Of a stretch of DNA of 18,901 nucleotides, positions 1 through 7,800 are shown in pieces. The position numbers and the translations under genes are program-made. Numbering within the stretch: position 1 is the first letter of the stretch; every line of letters starts with the position of its first letter. Below the pieces are notes generated by a model. The model worked only from the letters and a program-made list of their open reading frames with translations. It searched no databases and had not been told where the DNA came from. Source of the DNA: CAVXAE01 sp044225565 (GTDB lineage Bacteria; Pseudomonadota; Gammaproteobacteria; Steroidobacterales; Steroidobacteraceae); assembly GCA_044225565.1 (NCBI GenBank), contig JBGAIL010000090.1, forward strand, positions 1 through 18,901, read 5' to 3'.

Positions 1-1
1 C

Positions 2-340
2 ACCCTGCGGGAAAACGCGGAAGTCAGCGGTCGCCTCAAGAACGTGAACGGCCGCATCCAGCTCACCGATGCGCACGTAGGCGGCGGCCTCGAGACGGTG
101 GCCGGGGACCTGTTCGTGGGCACGAATTCGCGCGTGGAAGGGGGCATCCTGGTGAAGAAACCCCACGGGCGCTCACTGAAGAACAAGGTACCGCGCGTCG
201 TCATCGGGCCCGGCGCCGTGGTGCGCGGCACGCTGCGGTTCGAGCGCGAAGTGAAACTCTATGTGAGCGAGACCGCCACGATCGGCCCGGTGGAGGGTGC
301 GGAGGCGGAGCGGTTTTCGGGGAGCGAGCCGGCAGGGTGA
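2..340 (+). CDS. C-terminal part of a beta-helix repeat (bactofilin-like) protein, 5' truncated by window edge
   Basis: The frame is open from base 2 to a TGA at 338-340, so the gene starts upstream of the window; a GTG at 44 is internal rather than a convincing start. The visible 112 residues show short repeating beta-strand units of the kind VNGRIQL, VGGGLETVAGDL and VGTNSRVEGGI. This is the repeat style of polymer-forming or right-handed beta-helix proteins common in Xanthomonadales-type genomes. It ends with a conserved-looking segment, RVVIGPGAVVRGTLRFER, and a short acidic tail. The role is unknown; a structural or envelope-associated function is an inference. The N-terminus, where a signal peptide would be, is not visible, so location cannot be decided. 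Confidence 0.7.
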   Translation, partial: TLRENAEVSGRLKNVNGRIQLTDAHVGGGLETVAGDLFVGTNSRVEGGILVKKPHGRSLKNKVPRVVIGPGAVVRGTLRFEREVKLYVSETATIGPVEGAEAERFSGSEPAG

Positions 341-390
341 CCAGCCCGTTTACCGCGGTATGCATCCACGCGCCTGACATGCCATCGGCA

Positions 391-420
391 TTGGACCGCC
401 CGCAGGGCTTCCAGTAGACT
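391..420 (+). promoter_or_regulatory. Probable sigma70 promoter of tRNA-Pro
   Basis: TTGGAC at 391-396 and TAGACT at 415-420 are separated by 18 bases and resemble -35 and -10 boxes. The tRNA begins 24 bases after the -10 box. The stretch between is GC-rich, as in stringently controlled stable-RNA promoters. Assigned by pattern only. Confidence 0.45.
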
Positions 421-444
421 GCGCGGCCCTCGCCCCCTCGAAAT

Positions 445-521
445 CGGGATGTAGCTCAGCCTGGTAGAGCACTACGTTCGGGACGTAGGTGTCGGAGGTT
501 CAAATCCTCTCATCCCGACCA
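445..521 (+). tRNA. tRNA-Pro (anticodon CGG)
   Basis: This is a complete 77-nt cloverleaf. The acceptor arm pairs CGGGATG (445-451) with CATCCCG (511-517), followed by A and an encoded CCA end (518-521). The D-loop contains AGCCTGGTA. The anticodon stem CTACG/CGTAG (472-476 and 484-488) encloses the loop TTCGGGA with anticodon CGG at 479-481, reading CCG proline codons. The T-loop GTTCAAATCC is standard. It is close in sequence to E. coli proK, which supports a gammaproteobacterial origin. Confidence 0.97.
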
Positions 522-550
522 AGTCTCTATTGGGCCCGCACCACAGGGCC

Positions 551-748
551 ATGAAATCCAGGATCGCAGAAGCCGCCGAGCGCGAGTTGGTGGAAGCCAC
601 GCAAAGGCTGACGCCGCAAGAGCGCTTGAATGCCTACCTGAGGCATTGCCGGCTGATGATGAAGCTTCACGAAGCAGGCGAGAGCGCGCGCAAGGAACCA
701 AAGCGGGCGCGGCGCAATCTGGAAAAGCTCGTCGAAGCAGCGAATTGA
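551..748 (+). CDS. Small charged hypothetical protein downstream of tRNA-Pro
   Basis: The 65-residue frame starts at ATG 551 and ends at TGA 746-748; a TTG at 530 would add seven residues but overlaps the space right after the tRNA. The product is helical, rich in Arg, Lys, Glu and Ala, has no signal peptide or membrane segment, and includes the segments RLTPQERLNAYLRHC and MMKLHEAG. No strong Shine-Dalgarno is seen (ACAGGG lies close to the ATG). It starts 29 bases after the tRNA and could share its transcript. I do not recognise a family. The even, predominantly helical composition suggests a real protein, but its shortness keeps confidence moderate. Confidence 0.5.
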   Translation: MKSRIAEAAERELVEATQRLTPQERLNAYLRHCRLMMKLHEAGESARKEPKRARRNLEKLVEAAN

Positions 749-768
749 GATCCTTCCACCGCGAACTC

Positions 769-798
769 CTGCTGACGCTCACGTGGGCGTCACGGCAG
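769..798. terminator. Weak hairpin in the convergent gap, possible bidirectional terminator
   Basis: TGACGC (773-778) pairs with GCGTCA (787-792), and the outer CTGC (769-772) pairs with GCAG (795-798) across a two-base bulge. It lies between the + strand small gene and the 3' end of the long minus-strand operon. There is no T-run on either side, so it is not a classical intrinsic terminator. Nothing else in 749-991 stands out. Confidence 0.25.
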
Positions 799-991
799 GC
801 ACGCCTCATCGACACCCTCTCCGGTATCAGCTGATGTGGCGACTCAGGACCTGATTCCTCATCGCGAGCTTTCCCCGCTTCATGCCCGCCACCATCGGCT
901 CCGACATCATTTCCCGACTGACCCTTGCAGGCCATCCGCCTGCAGCGGCAATCGACCAGTCGTGCCGCGCGACGCGACCTCGGCCGCCACG

Positions 992-3112
992 CTACCGATG
1001 AGGCACGACCGGCAATTCGACGAAAGACGCCGTCTTCCCGCCCCGATGGATCCCGATCGTCGGCTCGATGGTGTCAGGCGCATCCGGCCGGTTCTGCGGC
1101 GCGAGCGCCGGGTGCAGCTCGAATGCCGGCCAGTCCGCGGCGGCGATCGAAAGCCGCACCGAATGGCCCTTCCTGAACCGCCAGGCCGTCGGGAACAACG
1201 CCGTCCGGACGGGCACCACGCGCCCGTTCGCGAACACGTTCGCATCGTAGTCCGCTCGGTCGAAGCCATGCCACGGCAACTCCGGCTTCACATCGATGCC
1301 GGGATTGCGAGGGATGATCCCGTCGTTGTCCATCAACCGTGAGAACCCGGCACGATGCTGGTACTCCGTGACCAGCACGGCCTCGCCATCGGGCGCCACG
1401 TCCTCGAGATAGAAATAGAAATCCCCATCCTTCGCGCTGGACGACGCCCACACGTTGACCAGCGGGTGCCCGATCACGTCCATGTCCTCCTCGAGCGGCG
1501 CACTGGTGTAGACCATTGCCTTGCGATCCAGCTCCGTGCGAACCGGCGGCCCCTCCGGCACGCCGAACATGAACTGCCGGTTGCGCAGGAACGCGGGGCT
1601 GACCGGCGGCGGGCGTGGAATGCGCGCATTCACCTCACCGATCGCCGCGGTGTCGAACACCGGCCCCCAGCCCGACTGGTGCGTGAAGTCCGCCTTGTAG
1701 GAATCCTTCCCGACACGAGAGGGCGACTGCGCAGCGAGGCGCTTCCCGCTCTCGAGATACAGGCGCTTCGCACGTTGCTCCGGCAAGGGCCAGCGTTCGG
1801 CATTGCGCCAGCCCTCGTTCATCACGAAGAGCAGCAGGTTCGGCTCGCGAGCGACGCCGTTGTCGATCTGCTTCAGGTGATGATCGAACCAGCGCAGCGT
1901 ATGCGCGGTGACGATGTCCTCCCCGTCGTCGAAACCGGTGAGCTTCGCGAAGGCCGGGGAGACGCCCTGATGATAGGTCGGAGTCGCGATCAGGTGCGGC
2001 GCCGTGCCCGAAGCGAGCGTCGCCTGCAGCTGGAACACCGAGAGCACGAAAGGGTCGAACCAGCCGCCATGCAGGAGAACGGCAACGCCGGAGTCGCGCA
2101 CCTGCGGCAGCCAGCTCCAGTTGAGATCCGGCGCGGTCAGGCCGTCGCCCGGACGCGGCGTGTCGCGGAAAGGCATGGCTTGCGAGAGCGTGAATCCGTC
2201 ATACGTTCCCGGCGCTCCGGCCGGGTCCGCATGGTGCTGCAGGATCGCTTTGAGATAGGCGTGCTCCTTGCGAGCCACGCCGTCCGCGTAGCGCGGCGCC
2301 GCACCGCGACTCAACGGCCACGCGTAGTCGTCGTAGAACAGGCCGTTGCCGTTCAAGTCCATCGGGATCTCGTCGGCGAGCTCACCGTCGCCATCCTCGT
2401 CGAGGACGGGAGCGGCCGGAGGCAGGGGAAAGCCCTTGAAGGTCGCACCGTGGTTCAGCTCGTGCGTCATCGCCGACCAGATCTGCATGAACGCGTAGGA
2501 GAGCACGCCACCAGGATGCGTCTTGAAGGCGTCCCACCCCGGGTTGCGCGGCACGATCGCCTTGAGCGCCGCCGGCTTCATCGAAGCGACGGCGAGCTGC
2601 GACCAGCCTTCGTACGAGCCGCCGATCATCCCGACGCGGCCCGTCGACCAGGGCTGCGCGGCGATCCAGTCGACCAGTGCCTTCCCGTCGGCGCGAACCA
2701 CATCGCTCATCTGGTTCATCCAGCCCTCGGAGGCGCCGGTGCCGCGCATGTCCGCACTGACCAGCGCGTAACCTCGGGCGACGAAGAAATCCGGCTCCGC
2801 GCCCGCCGGCATCTCGCCGCGAGGCTCTTCGAGACTCTCGCGGCCGTACGGCGTATAGCGGAAGATCACCGGGAAGCGGACCGGAGGCTCGCCCTGCCCC
2901 GCGAACTGCCGTGGCAGCACGATGTCCACCGCGAGACGCGTGCCATCGGACATCGTGACGAATTGCGCGGCGCGAAACTGGCTCCGCCACTGCGCAGCGC
3001 TTTCCGGCGAAGCCTTCGCGGCCTCCGCATGAGCATGTGCAGGACCAACCGCGCCCAGCGCAACGATCGAAAGCGCTCCGAAGGCGACCGCCAATGCCTT
3101 GAGGTCGTACAC
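992..3112 (-). CDS. CocE/NonD family serine hydrolase (X-Pro dipeptidyl-peptidase-like), exported
   Basis: This 706-residue alpha/beta hydrolase is of the cocaine esterase / X-Pro dipeptidyl-peptidase S15 type and likely cleaves esters or N-terminal dipeptides from amide substrates in the periplasm. The start is taken as GTG at 3112 because a strong ribosome binding site (AAAGGAGGAGG) sits just upstream; an upstream GTG at 3133 would translate through that site. Residues 1-27 form a signal peptide ending in AHA. The early hydrolase core shows DMRGTGASEG (from residue 121) and the nucleophile elbow GGSYEG with Ser166. Later GGWFDPF and TYHQG segments probably supply the Asp and His. A jelly-roll C-terminal region follows. 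An Asp-rich insert near 238-256 resembles calcium loops. It is the last gene of the operon, 43 bases after the DUF2817 gene. Substrate unknown. Confidence 0.9.
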   Translation of the reverse strand: MYDLKALAVAFGALSIVALGAVGPAHAHAEAAKASPESAAQWRSQFRAAQFVTMSDGTRLAVDIVLPRQFAGQGEPPVRFPVIFRYTPYGRESLEEPRGEMPAGAEPDFFVARGYALVSADMRGTGASEGWMNQMSDVVRADGKALVDWIAAQPWSTGRVGMIGGSYEGWSQLAVASMKPAALKAIVPRNPGWDAFKTHPGGVLSYAFMQIWSAMTHELNHGATFKGFPLPPAAPVLDEDGDGELADEIPMDLNGNGLFYDDYAWPLSRGAAPRYADGVARKEHAYLKAILQHHADPAGAPGTYDGFTLSQAMPFRDTPRPGDGLTAPDLNWSWLPQVRDSGVAVLLHGGWFDPFVLSVFQLQATLASGTAPHLIATPTYHQGVSPAFAKLTGFDDGEDIVTAHTLRWFDHHLKQIDNGVAREPNLLLFVMNEGWRNAERWPLPEQRAKRLYLESGKRLAAQSPSRVGKDSYKADFTHQSGWGPVFDTAAIGEVNARIPRPPPVSPAFLRNRQFMFGVPEGPPVRTELDRKAMVYTSAPLEEDMDVIGHPLVNVWASSSAKDGDFYFYLEDVAPDGEAVLVTEYQHRAGFSRLMDNDGIIPRNPGIDVKPELPWHGFDRADYDANVFANGRVVPVRTALFPTAWRFRKGHSVRLSIAAADWPAFELHPALAPQNRPDAPDTIEPTIGIHRGGKTASFVELPVVPHR

Positions 3113-3155
3113 GATACCCTCCTCCTTTCGCACGGCACACGCTTGAAGACGTGCG

Positions 3156-4244
3156 TCAGCTGTTTGCCAGGCCCGCCAAGGTTTCGCGAGTGACTCCGAT
3201 TCCCTGTTCCGTCACTTGCCGCTTCCAGCGCGAATCATCAGGATAGAACGCATCGCGCACCTTGCGGGCGATCTGTCGCGAGAGCGGGGCTCGCGGATCC
3301 CCATGGCAGCGCAACCAATGATCCGCTCGAACCGCCTCCAGCATGTCCTGCACCGGCAGCGTACCGAACTCGAGACATCCGGCCGTGAACTCCACCTCGG
3401 GCAGCGCGGCCTCCAGTCCATCCAGAACATCACCGGTGACGTCGTAGACCGCGGAATCGTCCGCTCTGACGAACGTGGCACGCTCACCCCACCATTCTGA
3501 CGCTCGGCGCGCAGCACCACTCTGCGGCGCATGCATGATCAGCATGGACCCGTATCCGGAAGGCCCGAGCCCGGAGTGACAGTCGATGCACGCGACCTGG
3601 CGTACATCCGGACTCATGTGCGCTCTCACACATTCGAGAAGGTTGCGATTTGCCCAGGCAGGAGCGCGGCCTCCGTAAAAAGGCGCGTTCCAGTGGCTGT
3701 ACTGGCCCTTCGCAATGTCGCTGGTCGCCCGCACCAGCCCGCGATCCGCCAGATACCGGCCCAAAGCGCCATCCGCCGCTTCTCGCACCGGCCCTTCCCA
3801 TTGCTCCGGCACGAGCAGCGGCGCGAGCGCTGCGCTGGCCTCGTTCTCCGGTAACGCTCGTGTGAAGTCCACGAAGTTGCGGCAAACGTCCACGAGGTCC
3901 TCGTTGGTGCGCGATTCCCAGGCGAACCCGAATGGGTTGAGTGCGTGAACGAGCAAGACCCCGGTCTCGGAAGGCAGCGCTGCAAAGACCCCTTCCTCCA
4001 GGCATCCGATCTGGATTCCCGAGCCACAGTAACCCTCGACCCCGTGAGTCGCGCTCAAGACAATGAGCACGCGCCTGGGGCGCTCCGGCCCGCGGTAGCC
4101 GACGTCCATGAATAGCCGCTCTCCTTGCGGCCCCCGGGCGGGATTCTGTCGGGCGCCGAGGATGAATCCGGCCCCTGCGGCCGCCTGCAGGAATTTTCCG
4201 CGAGCCTCGAAATAGTCAACAGAGAAGTACCGGTCGGGATTCAT
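3156..4244 (-). CDS. DUF2817 family protein, M14-like zinc metallohydrolase, cytoplasmic
   Basis: The 362-residue protein belongs to the DUF2817 family, related to M14 carboxypeptidases and succinylglutamate desuccinylases, so hydrolysis of a peptide or acyl-amino acid bond is expected. Visible motifs fit this fold: THGVEGYCGS with probable zinc ligands His67 and Glu70; SRTNEDLVD and CRNF (residues 111-124), typical of the substrate-binding region; DCHSGLG with His223 as a third ligand; and LEFGT with Glu292 as the likely general base. There is no signal peptide, so it should act in the cytoplasm. The ATG at 4244 overlaps the stop of the transporter gene (ATGA), implying translational coupling and use of the imported product. 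A longer open frame upstream of this ATG only shadows the transporter gene. Confidence 0.9.
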   Translation of the reverse strand: MNPDRYFSVDYFEARGKFLQAAAGAGFILGARQNPARGPQGERLFMDVGYRGPERPRRVLIVLSATHGVEGYCGSGIQIGCLEEGVFAALPSETGVLLVHALNPFGFAWESRTNEDLVDVCRNFVDFTRALPENEASAALAPLLVPEQWEGPVREAADGALGRYLADRGLVRATSDIAKGQYSHWNAPFYGGRAPAWANRNLLECVRAHMSPDVRQVACIDCHSGLGPSGYGSMLIMHAPQSGAARRASEWWGERATFVRADDSAVYDVTGDVLDGLEAALPEVEFTAGCLEFGTLPVQDMLEAVRADHWLRCHGDPRAPLSRQIARKVRDAFYPDDSRWKRQVTEQGIGVTRETLAGLANS

Positions 4245-5584
4245 CGCACGATGTCCACGGCGCTCAATCTGTCCTTCAACGCTCGCGTATAGAGCACGAG
4301 CATCGCCGCGGCGATGGCGAGCGCTATCGAGAAGCCCGTGAAGACATCGCGAAACGGCACGCCCTGTACCCACGCTCCGATGTATCCGGCGAGAAAGGTC
4401 CCGACTCCCATGAACACATACCACCCGCCCACGAAGGCGACGGCGTAGCGCTTCGGGGCGAGCTTGCTGGTGAGCGAGATCTGCGGAGCCCAGACCAGGG
4501 CATCGCCAAGGCCGAAGAAGAGATAGGCGAGGAGAAGCCAGCCAGGCGAGATCGTCGCCGAGGTCTTCGCAGCCTCCGCCCCCGCCAGCACCCAGTAGCC
4601 GATCGCCAGCGAGATCAATCCAGCCACCAGCTTGTAGGAAGCGTTCGGGTTGCAGGCCCTGCGCTCGAGCCGGCGCCAGAGCAGCGCCAGCAACGGGGAG
4701 AAGAACAGGAATGCCCACACGCAAGTGGTCTGCAGCCAGGCAGTCGGCAGCTCGAACGTCCCGAACGCGCGATCCGCGTGCCGGTGTGCGTAGAGATTCA
4801 ACAGCCCCAGCATCTGAAAGAATCCCACCGAGTACACACAGGCGAACAGGCCCTGCACCAGGATGATTCGTACGTGCGACCACTCCAGCGCGGTGAGGCG
4901 TTCGTAGCCGGAACGCACCGGCCTTCGCACCACCTCGCCCACGCCGTGCAACCAGCGCCGTTGCCTGGCGAAGTAGCCCAGCAGTCCAAAGGCCATCCCG
5001 ACGGCGGCCGCTCCAAAGGCGTAGTGCCAGCCCCAGCGCGCTGCGAGATAGCCGACGACCAGTCCGCCGCCCAGCGCTCCGATGTAGATCGCCACGAAGA
5101 AGTAGATGAATCCCTCGTCGCGCAGCGATCCTCCGTGTGGATAGAGATCGGCCACGATCGAGGAGATCGCGGGTTTCAGCAGTGCGGTGCCGCAGAGGAT
5201 CAACAGCAATCCGGACAGGAAGCTCGCCGGCTGGGCTGCGACAGGCAGCGCGGTGCTGATCGCCAGCGAGACGTGGCCCGCCATGATGACGGTGCCACCG
5301 TAACCTATGGCCTTTCGCTCGCTCATGAGCGTGTTGACCAGCCAGGCCCCGAGTACCGGCAGGATGAATCCGAGCCCCGCGTATGCTCCGTAGAGGCGCA
5401 ATGCCTGGGCGTCGGCCCAACCCCAGCCTCCCGCCGCCTGTGGCGCCGTCAGGAACAGCACCAGCACCGCAGCCAGCCCCCAATAGCTGAAGCGCTCCCA
5501 GAACTCGGTGAGCGCCACCAGGAACATGCCGAGTGGATGCCCGAAAAGCGTGGCTCTTGCCGGCTTCACGTGCGGCGAGACCAC
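4241..5584 (-). CDS. POT/PTR-type proton-coupled oligopeptide transporter (MFS)
   Basis: This 447-residue membrane protein has about a dozen hydrophobic segments. Near the N-terminus TEFWERFSYWG (residues 26-36) matches the POT family signature ExxERFxYxG, which is involved in proton coupling (Glu27, Glu30, Arg31). A later KPAISSIVADLYP resembles the family's second conserved block. Family members bring di- and tripeptides into the cytoplasm with protons, though some MFS relatives carry muropeptides or other solutes. The start used is GTG 5584, nine bases after the preceding stop; it has no clear ribosome binding site, so coupling to the upstream frame is likely. That upstream frame is the shifted S9 gene, whose premature stop could reduce expression. 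The 3' end overlaps the DUF2817 start by four bases. Confidence 0.88.
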   Translation of the reverse strand: MVSPHVKPARATLFGHPLGMFLVALTEFWERFSYWGLAAVLVLFLTAPQAAGGWGWADAQALRLYGAYAGLGFILPVLGAWLVNTLMSERKAIGYGGTVIMAGHVSLAISTALPVAAQPASFLSGLLLILCGTALLKPAISSIVADLYPHGGSLRDEGFIYFFVAIYIGALGGGLVVGYLAARWGWHYAFGAAAVGMAFGLLGYFARQRRWLHGVGEVVRRPVRSGYERLTALEWSHVRIILVQGLFACVYSVGFFQMLGLLNLYAHRHADRAFGTFELPTAWLQTTCVWAFLFFSPLLALLWRRLERRACNPNASYKLVAGLISLAIGYWVLAGAEAAKTSATISPGWLLLAYLFFGLGDALVWAPQISLTSKLAPKRYAVAFVGGWYVFMGVGTFLAGYIGAWVQGVPFRDVFTGFSIALAIAAAMLVLYTRALKDRLSAVDIVR

Positions 5585-5593
5585 GTCAGATGA

Positions 5594-7779
5594 TCACGGG
5601 CCGGCTTCGCCGGCCTGGGCGACCGGCAGGCGCGATCCCAGCAGATGCTGGGTCAGATACTCCCAGCGACGATGCACGAAATACTCGTTCTCCGGGAGCG
5701 TGCCGTGATTCAAGTCCGGCAGGATGAGCATGTCGAACGGCCGGTTCGCCTTTGCCAGCGCCCCTGCCATCAGGATGGTGTTGATGACGTGAACGTCGTC
5801 ATCGGCGTCCCCGTGCGCGAGCAGCAGGTGCCCGCGGATCTGCGGCGCCAGCGGGAGGTTCGACTGGATGCGAAACGTATCGGGAAACTCTTCGGGGGTG
5901 CCGAACCAGCGCGCATGCTCGTAGGAGTAGAGAAAGTTGTCGTGACTTCCCGCGGAGGCGATGCCGACCTTGAACACCTCCGGATGCTGGGCCATCGCCC
6001 GCACGGTGTAGTAGCCGCCCCAGCTGTGGCCATAGATGCCGGCGCGCCCCGCATCGAGGGTGTCGAATCGCTCGGCCAGCTGCCGGATCGCCGCAGCGTG
6101 ATCGTCGGCGACGACCTGCGAGCCGAAGGCGGGACCCCAGGTGGCATCCCGCGCGGATCGTTCTCGCAATGGGGTGCCACGAGCGTCCAGTTGCATGACG
6201 GCGAAGCCGAGCTGCGCGGTCGCATTCATGAGCTGGCCGTCATCCAGAAATCCGATGCCGGCGTTGATCGTCTGGGGTCCCGCGTAAATGGCATCGACGA
6301 TCGGCTGGCACCGCGCGCCGTTCTGTCCGGGTGGCCTTACGAGCGTTCCCCACAGCGGGGTCTTGCCATCTGCAGCCAGCACCTGAAAGCGCTCCGGAGG
6401 TATCCAGCCGAGTGCACGCAATGGCGCGACATCCACCTGGACGATCTTCGCGACCAGCTTGCCGTCCAGGCGGCGCAGGACGGCGACCGTGCCTGTCGCC
6501 GGAGTGGACTGCCGGTCGAGGAAGACGCGGCCATCGAGAGATATCTCGACGTGGTGATGCGCATTTTCAGGCGTGAGCAGCCGGATAGCGCCACCATCCA
6601 GCCTTACGCTGTAGAGATGTGATAGTAGGGATCCCGTCCCCGCTCACGACCCACGGCCGTGAAGTACACGGTGCGCCCACGACTATCGATCTGCAGCGTA
6701 CCCCAGCCACCTGGCGCCACCGACCAGTCCCCTCCGGTCAGCCTGTGCTTCAGATGTCCGGTTCTTCCGTCATGCAGGTACAGGTGTCCGCGTCCATCGC
6801 GCTCGCTGTAGAGAACGAATTCGTCTCCAGACCCGATCGGCTCGAACACTGCCGGGGCCCCAGTGGGCCGCAGCGCCGCGGTCTCGCCGACCTCGGTCGT
6901 CACGACGCGGGCACTGCGAGATCCAAGCTCGTAGACCCAGATGTCGAGCCTGCGATAATCGCGCGACTCCCGCCCGGCCCAGAGGCTGCGGCTGTCTTCG
7001 CTCCAGCGCATGCCGCCGATCGGCGCAGCCTGATAGCTCAGCAGCAATGGCGGAATCCCGGGCTCGATCAGGGTGCCGTTGTGGATGTCCAGGATGACGA
7101 TCTGCCCCGTGGGCACCTTTTGATCACCGGGCAGGGCGATTCGGCTCGTCTGCACCTGCGGCAGGCGATGCCCGTTCTCCTCGGGACCTGCCAGGAGGAT
7201 CGGCCAGGAGCGCAGCCCGCGCTGGTCCACCCGCAACGTGGCGAAATAGCGGCCGTCCGCAGACCACAGGCCGTAGGGCGCCTCGCGCTCACCGCTCAGG
7301 CGGCGTGCAAGCCACGGAGTGCCGGTGTCCGCTGCAATCGCATAGGCCAGATCCGGGGTGCCATCCGTGGTCATTCGTCGCTTCGCTCCGGTCAGGAGAT
7401 CGACGAGCACGAGATCAAATCCATCTGCCTCGATGGCATGCCGGCGATCGGGCGATGTCGAACGCGGGGCAGCCATGGCGGCATCGGCCGCTGGCTCGAC
7501 CTCGAGTCCTCTCGACACGCCCGTCGCCAGCTCCACGGCACGGCGTTCGCCAGCCGCATTGGTGAGGATCACCGAGCCGGGCCGCCGAGACCAGTCCGCA
7601 TCGAGCACGGCATCGGGCGCCACCCCGATGAGCTTCTCAGGCAACATCGCGAGAGCGCGCTCATAGCGTGCCCGCATATCCTCTTCGGACGGAGGAGAAC
7701 ACGCAGCATGCACAGCGTTGCTGCCCAGCAGCAACGACGCTGACGCTGCGAGCCAGATGCATTCTCCAGCCGTCTTCAT
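5594..7779 (-). pseudogene. Second S9 family (DPP4-like) peptidase gene, split by a single-base frameshift
   Basis: Two minus-strand frames together make one S9B dipeptidyl-peptidase-like protein of about 728 residues. The first (7779 to TAA at 6604-6606) starts at ATG 7779 with an AGGGAG ribosome binding site. It carries a signal peptide ending VHA and the beta-propeller, and breaks off after DPYYH. The homologous reading continues in the -1 frame from CTC at 6616-6614 (LYSVRLDGG, then LLTPEN) without a stop to 5594. The second half holds the alpha/beta hydrolase with GHSWGG (Ser codon 6025-6023), HGDADDD and LNHGT, so the triad is intact. The joined length is one base short of a multiple of three, which fits loss of one base near 6616-6621. 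The paralog at 9360-11675 is intact. A sequencing error is possible; otherwise the enzyme is lost or reduced to fragments. Confidence 0.85.
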
Positions 7780-7800
7780 GAGCAACACTCCCTGGCAGGA

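Noticed and set aside
3080..3121. CocE gene start resembles the amidohydrolase 3' end (GIVYDLKAL versus GIVYDPKAL), hinting at a recombination remnant
   Set aside because: The match is only about 27 bases with four differences; that level is expected by chance in a window of this size and composition.
1355..3193. 612-residue + strand open frame opposite the CocE-type hydrolase
   Set aside because: Antisense shadow, rich in Arg and His with no recognisable domain.
4245..5483. N-terminal extension of the DUF2817 frame by more than 400 residues, suggesting a fusion
   Set aside because: The extension is an out-of-frame reading of the POT gene, Arg-rich and without membrane segments; the ATGA overlap at 4244 is the natural start.
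6604..6624. Programmed -1 ribosomal frameshifting in the second S9 gene
   Set aside because: No slippery heptamer of the X XXY YYZ type is present at the shift, and the paralog has a single continuous frame; a mutation or sequencing error is simpler.
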